This document shows, piece after piece, positions 11,201 through 20,435 of a stretch of DNA of 64,000 bases. The DNA lies in contig CM019823.1 of the NCBI GenBank assembly GCA_009763385.1, positions 173,919,591 through 173,983,590 on the forward strand, in the 5' to 3' direction. The translations under genes were made by a program, and so were the position numbers. Each line of letters begins with the position of its first letter. Positions within the stretch are counted from its first letter, which is position 1. Below the pieces are notes generated by a model. That model made no database searches and was not told the DNA's origin. It saw only the letters and a program-made list of their open reading frames with translations. Source of the stretch: Coix lacryma-jobi var. lacryma-jobi. Lineage: Eukaryota > Streptophyta > Magnoliopsida > Poales > Poaceae.

Positions 11201-12115
11201 AAAAAATGTTGCTGACTTCGTTAGCAGCATCGGGAAGAACCATATTGTAATTATTTCAAGTTTAGATTCTGGAAAGAGGAGGGTAATTGATGCATCCAGG
11301 TAATTGAAATGTCTAACTGCAGCAGTTCTCTTATAGGATTGGTTCTCTGTCAATGTTGATATCATTAGTTAACGATGTTTTTATAATGTAGTGACATGCA
11401 GGTGTATTACCTTTCAAGTTGCAACGAAGATGGTTCTGATCCAGAATATGAGAAATTGGGGTGGAAGAAGCTTGAGGATTACGATCCATCTGAGAAACGT
11501 TGGAATTGTCTTGCTAGCCTAGTTGAGGGTGGTGCTCTTTCAGAAGATATGGATGATGATATTGATGAGATGACAATAAATGATTACTATGCGAGTTTGC
11601 CATTTGCAGCACTATTCTCTGCCTGCAAGGTGTCTGATTTTGTTTCAGCTTCAAAAGATTTTATCCCTTCGGAAGTTGAGTCAATGTTATAATATCTCTT
11701 TATTTGTGATAGGCTAAAGGCTTGAAAGTTTCTTGCGTACTGTGCTACTGCTCAGAAGGCGACAACATGCCAGAATCTTTCCAGTTAGCTGAGGCAGTAT
11801 GCAAACTTCTAGGTCATGGCCCTGAGAAATTCCATGGTACATGTCTATATTGCCTTAACACTTATTTTGAAAAGTGTATTTCGATCTATTCATATGTTGC
11901 CAGACTATTAAAGTTCTGTGCTTAAGTGCTTTACCCATTTAGTTTCGTTTGTTTTGGAAATGCTGCTTCTAGGCATCCTGTCATCATAAAAATGTTTGGG
12001 TAGCTTTCTTAATGAATCTTTCTGGGCACATACAGGAAATGAGTCAAATGGGTGGATCGTTCCCTTGTCATGGAAATCAGTTTATGGACCACCACCTGAT
12101 ATGTCCATCTTTTAG
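8215..12115 (+). CDS. PAC2: Proteasome assembly chaperone 2 (PAC2/PSMG2 family), seven exons
   Basis: Exons: 8215-8274, 8387-8552, 8909-8967, 11181-11299, 11392-11629, 11713-11836, 12036-12115. All introns are GT-AG and the joined frame is open, 281 aa against 264 in human PSMG2. The N terminus reads TLIMPALSIGNVGQLAVDL, matching the PAC2 hallmark TLLMPAVSVGNVGQL. The conserved SEGDNMPESFQLAEAV block and the C-terminal WIVPLSWKSVYGPPP ending are also family features. By family knowledge, PAC2 pairs with PAC1 to scaffold assembly of the 20S proteasome alpha ring and block dead-end dimers, in cytosol and nucleus. The exon 5 acceptor was chosen as the TAG at 11389-11391 because only that joins phase 2 to the DMQVYY frame. 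Intron 3 (2.2 kb) carries a LINE and a MITE. Expected to be constitutively expressed; no regulatory element stands out. Confidence 0.9.
8988..10365 (-). mobile_element. 5'-truncated LINE in intron 3 of the chaperone gene
   Basis: Flanked by a perfect 16-bp direct repeat GTTGATCTCAGCTTTT (8972-8987 and 10366-10381), a target-primed insertion signature. The T-run next to the left repeat is the A-tail of a minus-strand element. Minus-strand frames at 10124-10363 and 9296-10045 encode the C-terminal part of a plant LINE ORF2: WWWKLE...GIWQDVVRQKYL, then a zf-RVT-type region with FSVKSVYAHL, LWKAKIPLKIKIFMW and a CAFC...H..FEC zinc-binding pattern. Endonuclease and most reverse transcriptase are missing, so it is dead on arrival. 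It lies antisense to the host gene. Confidence 0.88.
10537..10881. mobile_element. Tourist/PIF-Harbinger MITE
   Basis: The terminal inverted repeats are GAGCAACTCCAACGGTTTTG at the left and its near complement ending CCGTTGGAGATGCTC at the right. They are flanked by the TTA duplication (10534-10536 and 10882-10884) typical of Tourist elements. 345 bp, non-coding, within intron 3 of the chaperone gene. Confidence 0.88.
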
Positions 12116-14865
12116 TGTTATCCACCTCAGAAGGCGACAATATGGTAAGTCAATTTTGTTATTGGAAAGGGAGCTCTATAGTTCATATCTGTGTTGTCAT
12201 TGGCTACAAATTCAAACAATTCACTTCCATTCAACAATTTTGGCTAGAAATAGCATTTCGAAGAGAAAATGAGCTTACATATTCTACATTTCTACATCAT
12301 GGGATTTACTGCATGTATGAAACACTCTTTTGCAACATTGTTATCGAGAACTAAATACCGAAATGTGCCTTCCTTTTTAAGATAATACTCCTGTTATGGA
12401 GGTTCTCTTCTTTTATTTACATGTTCTCTGTCTGAATTTAGCAGCTATCCTTTCCTGGAAGCATGCAATTTCAGTTAATAGAATAGTGTTAGCACAAAAT
12501 GTTTAATTGTTTTCACAAATTTCTGAATTATTGTGGTTCTGAACAATTATATTCATTGAAGATTAACAGCTCCAATGACTGTTGGACTGAGTAAATTTGA
12601 TAATTCTAACCAACTTGTACACATTAGCCATAGCCATCAATCAATTGTCAGTTTGTAAATGGGTTTCAAGGCCTTGTCTGTTATAATACTATTGTGACAT
12701 GTTACCATAATGAATAAGGCAACTGGAGTGGTCCAATAGCACATCATCATTCCATGCGGCCCATGCTTCAGTATTAAAGAAAGCAACGATTTGGTCATCA
12801 AGATGATCTATGGTTCAATCTAATGTGAATTGGCATCTTCTATGCCTTTTGCATATAGCATAAATCTTTGTTAGTGGTGGTAGCAAATAGCATAAGCACT
12901 CAAATATTGATTTGCTAACTTCTAAAGTGGAGTTGTTATGCTAGTTCAATTATCTAGAGAGTGAATATAGATGATTAGTTGAAATCATTCCATTATAGAT
13001 GTCCTAGTTTTTGGAAAAATCCAATACAAGCCTGACAACCATTGACCTTGATTTCAGCTATAACCTGTTTATCTGTCAGTAGAGTTTGGTATTGCCTGCC
13101 ACATGTCATTTTTATTGAGCTAATGTTTGTCTGATTGTTGACCCTGATTTCAGCTGGAGTTCTTTTGTTTGTCAGTAGAGTTTGGTGTTACCTCTCACAT
13201 GTTTGTTTTTTTTTTTTTGTTTCTTGAGCCAAAGTGTGTTGGTTCCGACATTAATCTTGACCTCCTTGTGACCTATTCTATTGGTTCATGAAGTTGTTTT
13301 TTTTCTTCTCAATTTTATAGGTGAAGTCGCCATCATGGAAAATGCTGAGTAGAATCGACTAATCGAGGATGTTGAACTCTTACATTAGAGATTAGACCGT
13401 GTACCAGAAGTATCCAGGAATGTGAGCTGCAAGCGTTTGTGTAGAAGTATCCAGGAAGATGAGTTGCAGACGTTTGTGGAACTGCTTAAATGATACTTAA
13501 CCCTTAAATGCATGAATCGGAATAATTTTGTAACTGATACTGTGGCTGCTAAGAGTCAGATCTTTGTCAATTCAGGTCTGCTAGGGTGGTTACGCATGTT
13601 GCTTAGCATGTGCCATTTCTATTCTAACCATGGAATTCCAAGCTTCTCATCTGCCGTTTTGCCCTTTTGGTTTGGTGATTTTGATGTGTCGGAAGAATCT
13701 TTGCTAGTAGTGCGTACCCTTTACGAAAAGTTGCCACTAAAAGGTGGGACTGTTAGGTAAGGCAATTCCGTTGGCGATGCCTGGTTGCCTGTTCATTTTA
13801 GTTGCCTCCCCGAAGGTATAGTAGGGAATCATTACGCTTTTTATGCCCCGTAGTACGTATGGCATACGTGACTCGAAACTGGAGTTCTCCATGCCCTGTT
13901 ACATGGCTGGTTGCTGCTATTTCAAGAGGTGTCCGGTCGGCCTCTGTGGTCTGTTGGTTGGCAGAGCTGCTCTGCCCTATCGACGAAAGCTCGTGATCGC
14001 ATGAACGCCCTTCAGGAATACTCCCAATCGCGCGGAAATTGAACATTTTCCGGCGCATGATCCATGTAGTTAACATTTAAAATGAGTGTATTCCAAGGAA
14101 GAAGTGGCAAAGATTCTTTAAATTACTGAAATCAAGGACCATCGGCCAATGTCAGTAGTCAGTTCGATTACGTTTCAGCTTGTTCATCCCGTTTCTTCTG
14201 TAAATTATTAGTGCATACGTACATAATCAGGAGAAATCAACTGGGAAATGGTGCTAGAGCAAGCGAAAGCAAGGTTTGCGATCCAAACCAGACTAGTTGC
14301 AGAAACCAACTTTGGTTGCCATCACAAACAAATGCAATAAACCGTCACACAGGGCTTGTAATAAAGCAATAATAATCCAACAACTAATCCACTCCATGGA
14401 CCCCAAGAGAACGAAGTGTAGGTAGGTCTGGCGTTAATCTACTCCCAATAATTTGAAGCCCATCCGCCTGATTAATAGCACTTCATGAACATTGTACTTT
14501 GACATCACTGTCCACCTACTTTATATCTCACTCTATTTTACATAGACGGATCCGTTATGGATAAGCAACATGAACAGTAGGTGCATGTCTCTCCCTCAGA
14601 TGTCAGATCGCTAGCAATTTTTCTGACATAAAATCTACAGACACCGAAGGTCCCGGGGAAAAATAGTCTCTCATTTTACTAAGAATAGACATAGACATTT
14701 GTTATATCTGACGATCACACACTATATCACACACAGCACTCGAAAAAATATCGAGAGAGATTGGGGGTGGGGGGACGACGCAGTACATTTCTACGGTAAA
14801 TAAATAAAGAAAAGAAAAAGGCGCACGTGCCCGCCTCCTTGACGGGCGGTGGTGGTTCAGAGTGC
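12116..14865. other. 3'UTR with probable intron, then convergent intergenic DNA
   Basis: A strong donor (ATG|GTAAGT at 12145) lies 29 nt after the stop and pairs with an acceptor TTTTATAG ending at 13320, suggesting a 1.2-kb intron in the 3'UTR. The intron contains a direct duplication of about 100 bp (about 13038-13137 and 13138-13240). The downstream exon holds a 40-bp tandem duplication at 13403-13481. The stretch 13500-14865 includes the 3'UTR of the minus-strand allene oxide synthase. The ORFs here show no family match. Confidence 0.5.
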
Positions 14866-16416
14866 TCAGAAGGTGGCTTTCTTGAGCGAGGTGATTGTCA
14901 CCGATGACCCCAGCGCGGAGGCGCCGACCTGGACGTCGAAGGAGTCGTAGCGGAGGAAGAGCTCGGCGACGAGGAGGCGCGCGATGAGCACGACGAAGTC
15001 CTTGCCGGCGCACTGCTTGTCCTGCAGCGTGGGCGACGCCGTCTCGGGCCCGTTGGACCAGACGACGTGGCGAAGCAGGCGCTCGCCATCCTCCCCGAGG
15101 AACCTGTCCGGCACGTACTCCTCGGCGCGCGCGAACACGCGCGGGTCCTTGGTGGCCATGGGCTGGTAGCCGAAGAGCATCTCCCCCTCGCGCACCTCGA
15201 AGCCGTAGTCGTGGCTCTCCACCACCATGTCCCGCTTGGCGCGGCCGTACTGCATCGCCACGGGGGGCTCGATCCGCAGCGCCTCGTAGACGGCCGACTT
15301 CACCAGCGGCATCTCCGCCAGCGCCTTCATGGTCACCGCCTCGCCGCCGCCGTGCGCGCGCACGGCGTCGCGCACCTCGGTGGCGATCCGGCCGTGCGTG
15401 CGCGCGCCGGCGCGGCCCAGCCACTTGACGAGCGACGGGAACAGGATCTTCATGCCGCCGAAGGAGTTGAAGCACATGGCGAAGAGGATGTTGTGCACGG
15501 CCTCCTCCCGCGCAATGCCGAGGCTGCGCTCGCCCTCGTCGACCACGGCGCTGGCCGCGTCGCGGAAGAAGTCGGCGAGCCGGTCGTAGTCCTTCCTGAC
15601 CAGCGCCGGCGGGAGGCGGAAGGAGTGGAGCAGGGAGTCCTCGACGTGCTTGGGCAGGCCGAGGCTGAGCAGCGGGCTGAGCTGGAACAGCACCCACTTG
15701 GTGATCAGCCTGGGCCCGTCGCCCTGGAGCGCCGACTCGGCGGGGTCGCGCCCCAGCAGCGCCTGGCAGAGGAAGGAGAAGGCGGCGGCGTCGTTGTGGT
15801 GGCCGAAGTCGGCCTTGCCGACCCGGGCCAGCTCGCTCTCCATGAGCCCGAAGAGGTCGCCGTACACCTCGCCGAACTTGGGGATCACGTGCTGCCGCCG
15901 GTGCGACAGGAGGTAGAAGAGCAGCGTCTTGAGCGGCCCGTGGTTGGGCTCGCTGGTGTCGAGGTACGACAGCACGCGGTAGCCGCCGGTGAGGTCGGTG
16001 GAGGGCATGAAGGTGCCCGTGAAGAGGTCCGTCTTGTCGACGAGCGAGGTGTCGAAGAGCACCGGGAAGGAGGCGGCGTCGAGGAGCGCCACCACGCGCG
16101 GGTCGCGCGCCACGAAGGGGCCCGGCGGCATGTTGAGCCGCACCACGGTGGAGCCGTGCGCGCGCACGCGGGAGGTGAAGAACCCGTCCCGCCCGCCGGG
16201 CCCGTAGAAGTACTCGAACCGGTCGCGGATCGCGCCCAGCACCGGCGGGCCGTAGTCGCCCGGCACCTTCCGCAGCGGGAGCCGGCGCTTCGGGGACACC
16301 ACCTCGCGCGGACGGTCCGTCGCCGACGCGGTCGCCCTGGTCGTCTGCCGCCGCATGCGGGCGCGCGACGACGACGGCGCCGCCGGGAAGGAGGAGAGGT
16401 AGGTCGCCGTGGCCAT
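14866..16416 (-). CDS. AOS: Allene oxide synthase (CYP74A), plastid, jasmonate pathway
   Basis: Intronless, 516 aa. It converts 13-hydroperoxy-octadecatrienoic acid to the unstable allene oxide, the committed step to jasmonic acid, in plastids. The N terminus (MATATYLSSFPAAPSS, rich in Ser/Ala/Arg) is a transit peptide. The mature part begins near SPKRRLPLRKVPGDYGPP, a CYP74 signature. The I-helix region reads FNSFGGMKILFPSL and lacks the oxygen-binding Thr of monooxygenases. The heme loop NGPETASPTLQDKQCAGKD carries the ligand Cys469 (codon 15010-15012) and the CYP74-specific insertion. The C terminus ends SSVTITSLKKATF as in rice AOS1. I chose the inner ATG at 16416 (not the one 12 codons upstream) because it matches the known start. 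Lack of introns is usual for the family. It is typically wound- and jasmonate-inducible. Confidence 0.96.
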   Translation of the reverse strand: MATATYLSSFPAAPSSSRARMRRQTTRATASATDRPREVVSPKRRLPLRKVPGDYGPPVLGAIRDRFEYFYGPGGRDGFFTSRVRAHGSTVVRLNMPPGPFVARDPRVVALLDAASFPVLFDTSLVDKTDLFTGTFMPSTDLTGGYRVLSYLDTSEPNHGPLKTLLFYLLSHRRQHVIPKFGEVYGDLFGLMESELARVGKADFGHHNDAAAFSFLCQALLGRDPAESALQGDGPRLITKWVLFQLSPLLSLGLPKHVEDSLLHSFRLPPALVRKDYDRLADFFRDAASAVVDEGERSLGIAREEAVHNILFAMCFNSFGGMKILFPSLVKWLGRAGARTHGRIATEVRDAVRAHGGGEAVTMKALAEMPLVKSAVYEALRIEPPVAMQYGRAKRDMVVESHDYGFEVREGEMLFGYQPMATKDPRVFARAEEYVPDRFLGEDGERLLRHVVWSNGPETASPTLQDKQCAGKDFVVLIARLLVAELFLRYDSFDVQVGASALGSSVTITSLKKATF

Positions 16417-16517
16417 CTCTTGATCTCCTCGCGGACCGGCGCCCAAGCCCAAGACTGGTGCGGTGCTACAAGTACAGACAGCGAGTGCCGTGTGTTGAGT
16501 GGCGCCAGCCGTTGTGG

Positions 16518-16527
16518 TTATTATAAG
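16518..16527 (-). promoter_or_regulatory. TATA box of the allene oxide synthase gene
   Basis: The minus strand reads CCTTATAATAA about 105 bp upstream of the chosen ATG, in a GC-rich promoter. The position supports a short 5'UTR and the inner start codon. Confidence 0.5.
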
Positions 16528-16530
16528 GCG

Positions 16531-17228
16531 AGCGTGTTAGTGCTCGGTACTGAGCCTTGGGTGCGTTTTAAAAGGGTTCGTTCGGAATTCGGAGAAGGGG
16601 GAGGAAGGAGGCAGTTGTCCGTCCGTCGGCTGAGCGCGTCAGGGTGATGAGAAACGTGTCATTTCCGGCGGTGATCCTGTAGCGAAGTGCGGCCGGCCGG
16701 TGGTGGGCTGGTGCCTGGTGGCGCGTGATGGATTCGTGATCCCGGGCGCCTTCATGGTAACCTGGGACCGCCCGGGCGGCAACAATGCACGTGGCGAAAT
16801 GGGCTGCAGAACGTGGCGTTATGGAGTACTCCTACAGTCCTATTTTCTTGATCATAGGCATATTCAAGATGCATGCTACTCTCTCCCAGCAAAAGAAACT
16901 TGCCGTTTAGAAGAACAAAAATTGGTCAAAACCTTTTAAAACTACAAACACCGGTACGTCTACAGTATTTAGTCTTATATAATACGAAGTACTCCGTCTA
17001 TATAGAAAATATAAATATCATCTAGGACAGGGACACAATCTCTAAAGCGTAATTTTGACTACCTGTTTCTTCAAAGAGTGGTAGCGGCGTTGCTGCAAAT
17101 TTTATAGTTAGTCGTGACACTTGTGTTCGCCTCCGTAACAGAGCAGCGAGTACACAACTAGCACTTCTAGCAGCTCAGACATACTTTCCATTCAAACACC
17201 ATTTTTCAGGAGAAAAAAAAACAGACAA
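16531..17228. other. Allene oxide synthase upstream region
   Basis: GC-rich to about 16810, then AT-rich. It contains a degenerate Stowaway fragment (listed separately) and runs up to the Copia insertion. No other gene is seen. Confidence 0.5.
16992..17074 (-). mobile_element. Degenerate Stowaway fragment
   Basis: Starts with TA then CTCCGTCTATA, and continues with a stretch matching, in reverse orientation, the right end of the 31003-31258 family (AGGACAGGGACAC...TTTGACTACCTGTTTCTT). The rest of the element is missing. Confidence 0.5.
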
Positions 17229-17233
17229 TGGTA

Positions 17234-17705
17234 TGTTAGATTAAAAGGATCACTAACCAGTAGATCAGACGAGTACTTAACTTAGGGTAAACAAGTGTTC
17301 CTAACTGATCTACTAGATTAGAGAGAGAGAAAAGGTGTGTGATAGGGTTACCGACCATCGGCGGGCTTGAGGTTGGAGCTCGATTCCGCCATGGGAGTCA
17401 CCGGTCTTCTCTGCGCTTGGGCAGCGACGATCGGCGGAGTGGCGTCGGGTATCGATGCAGCAGCGGCGGAGGACTTCCCGTCACTGGCTGCGACCCTAGG
17501 AGATCGGATTAGGGTAGGACTGTAGGTGGGAGTGGCGGCTGCAGTGAACCTCGTGATTTGAGCTCCGGTCTCCCACCCTCCTTTTATCTACCGCAGAGTG
17601 ACAGGGCCCCCCAACCATAGATGGGTTGGGCTCCCCCGATCAGGGAGCGGATCAAGTTCCGTGTGGGCCGTTGGGCCTACCAACGGGAGGAGATCAACAC
17701 TAACA
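17234..17705 (-). repeat. 3' LTR of the Copia element
   Basis: 472 bp with TG...CA ends, near-identical to 30207-30694. It is the 3' LTR because a purine tract (minus strand) lies immediately inside it and the coding strand is minus. Confidence 0.93.
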
Positions 17706-17720
17706 TTCTCCCTCTTGATC
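17706..17720 (-). other. Polypurine tract of the Copia element
   Basis: On the minus strand the 15 bases abutting the 3' LTR read AGATCAAGAGGGAGA or near that, almost all purines. This is the expected plus-strand primer for retrotransposon replication. Confidence 0.7.
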
Positions 17721-17898
17721 TCTTCTAATAACTTATCTTAATATTATCTTAAATACTTATCTTATTTGCGCCATTCCATTATAGAGAAATGCGTAGAGCG
17801 TGTCTCATCGTTCCAGCCAATTGTCGTTGGACCTAACAGCTACAATACATCTTTCTAACTTGAAACAGAACACTAACTGGGCCCTAAGTGTTCAGGAA

Positions 17899-19413
17899 TC
17901 ATAGGCTTTCCCTTAACCCCATGCCGGCTACGTGTCTTCTAAACACGTTGGGTGGTAAGTCTTTTCTCAACGGATCCGCTAACATCTTATCTGTACTTAT
18001 ATGCTCAAGACTAATGACATGATCCCGAACTTTATCTTTCACAACATAGTACTTAATGTGTTTGGCAGCACCACTTGACCTATTGTTGTGAGCATATCCA
18101 ACTGCAGGATTATTATCGCAGTATAACTTAAGTGGTTTCTGAATGCTGTCTACCACTGCTAATCCGGGTAAGAACTTCTTAAGCCAGTTCACCTGCCCCG
18201 AGGCCTCATAGCATGCCACAAACTCCGCATACATTGTGGATGATGTAACGAAAGTTTGTTTGGAGTTTTTCCACGATATAGCCCCACCTGCAAGGGTGAA
18301 AATATAAACTTAAGTGGATTTTCTTTCCTCCCCCGCATAATCTGAATCTGAGAACCCTACTATCTCAAGGGAATCTGATCTCTTATAGGTTAGCATGAAG
18401 CCATTTGTGCCCTGCAAATAACACAAGACTTTCTTTACTAATTTCCAGTGCTCTATGCCTGGATTTTTCTGATATCTGCCAAGTAACCCGGTAACAAAAG
18501 CTATGTCAGAGCGAGTACAAATTTGAGCATATTGTAAACTTCCGACAGCGGATGCGTAAGGAACTGATCTCATTTGCTCGAGCTCTATCTGATTCCTGGG
18601 GCACTGATGTTCCCCATACTTATCGCCCTTGACTATGGGTGCAGGTGATGGGCTGCACTTATGCATACTATATTTCTTAAAAATCTTATCTATGTATGCA
18701 TTCTGAGACAAACCTAATACCCCTTTGCTTCTATCACGGTGAATCTCTATCCCCAGAACAAAAGAGGCCTCACCGAGATCCTTCATATATCAAAATGTGA
18801 GGATAAGAACTTCTTTGTTTCCATCAGCAGACCGACATCATTGCTTCCAGCAAAATATCGTCCACATATAGAACCCAAGAAAATAAACTTACTATTCTTA
18901 AACTTTGCGTACACACAGTTGTCCTCAACATTAGCTTTAAACCCAAAACGTCTTATGGTGTTATCAAACTTCAAGTACCATTGTCTCGAAGCTTGTTTTA
19001 ACCCATAAATGGACTTTCTTAAGCGACATCCCAGCTTTTCTTTTCCTTCCACAACAAAACCTTTCGGTTGTGCCATGTAAACATCTTCTTCAAGATCCCC
19101 ATTAAGGAATGCCGTCTTAACATCCATTTGATGCAACTCTAAGTCATAATGTGCCACTAGCGCCATTATAATTCTAAAAGAATCCTTACATGAGACAGGA
19201 GAAAAGGTCTCATTATAATCAATTCCTTCTCTTTGGGTAAAACCCTTTGCCACAAGTCGCGGCTTATATCTCTCAATATTCCCTTGGAAGTCACATTTGG
19301 TTTTGTAGACCCATTTACAGCCTACTGTCTTGGCTCCTTTAGGAATTTCCACTAAATCCCAAATATTGTTGGAATCCATGGATCTTAGCTCATCTCTCAT
19401 AGCTTCTAACCAC
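17899..19413 (-). pseudogene. Copia reverse transcriptase and RNase H, broken
   Basis: The RT part has LVEIPKGAKTVGCKWVYKTK, RLVAKGFTQREGIDY and HQMDVKTAFLNGDLEEDVYM, all Copia RT hallmarks. RNase H follows, with FSDSDYAG, the YAEFVACYEAS segment and KHIKYYVVKDKV. The catalytic YVDD region is out of frame: two single-base changes a short distance apart replace it with unrelated residues (near 18855-18885) before the frame is recovered. In-frame stops lie at 18783-18785 and about 18307-18309. The 5' part of the RT region continues beyond the solo LTR at 23218. Confidence 0.9.
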
Positions 19414-19418
19414 TTATC

Positions 19419-20402
19419 TGTAACACCTCTGGAGTTTAAAATGTAATTAACCTGACATGTCATCATGTTTAGTCATTAATCATTCTTGCCATGCATTTAT
19501 GTTTGCCTAAAGCTTGTTTTGCTTTTACCTTTTTCTGAGGTGACTTGTGTATTGAATCTCTTTTTCAAAAACCCTAAAGGCCCAAATCTTCCTATAAGGG
19601 CAAAATAGTAATTTCACCTCTGTGTCTAGCTTGTGTAAATCTTGTTCAGTTAAGTGTCTTGATGTTTTGTTGTGTTAATCAAAGTTCAAAATCAAAAATA
19701 GATTTTTTTTTCCTTTTGAAAACCCCAAGTTTCCAAACTCTAGTTTTAACTTTTTTTTTCTAATTCAAAAACTATTCAAAATTTGAGGTTGGTCCTTTTA
19801 GCAAAGTTGTAGATCTTGTCAAGAGAAACAACTTTAGTGTTTACAGATTTTCAAGTTTCAATATAAAATCAGAAGTAATTTCAAATTCTTTCAAACTTCA
19901 ATTTTGTCCCCTTTTCGGTTTTCAAAATTATCTCAAAAACTATTGAGTTTCAGAAAAAGTTTATGTTGACTAAGTTGTAGGTCTCAAAGTTTTGAGCAAC
20001 TTTGGTGTTTTGAGTTTTCTTTGTGTAGTTCAAGTTTTGGGAGTAATTTCAAAATTTCAGAAAGGGGGTAGATTTGGGAATGGGTAACGTCTCTGTGCGA
20101 GCTTTAAGGCAAGGGGGCCCCGGCCGACGGCGGCGCAGCCTCAGCCTCGCCGAGCCTGGCTGACCCGCGTCCGTGTCGCCCGAGGCCAGCGCTAAGCGCT
20201 CGACCTCTCCGGTCCCCTACCTACCGCCGCCTCGCCATCCCCTACCCTACCCTCCTCCTTCCCCTACGGCCGCGGACAGCGCGCAGATGCCGGCCGCCGG
20301 CAAGTCGCCGCGCCGCGCGCGAGCTCCCGCCCACGCCGAGCCGCCCTACCCTGCTCCCTACCTCCTTTAGTGCCGCGCGAATGCTCCTCACCCCTCGCCC
20401 GG

Positions 20403-20435
<33 letters not shown>

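Noticed and set aside
13512..13760. An 82-codon plus-strand frame downstream of the chaperone gene
   Set aside because: In the presumed 3'UTR or just beyond; no conserved features.
14702..15697. A 331-codon minus-strand frame overlapping the allene oxide synthase
   Set aside because: Alternate frame of the same gene; its Ala/Arg-rich composition is explained by GC-rich third positions.
15067..16647. A 526-codon plus-strand frame opposite the allene oxide synthase
   Set aside because: It is the GC-driven antisense shadow of a strongly conserved enzyme gene and has no domain of its own.
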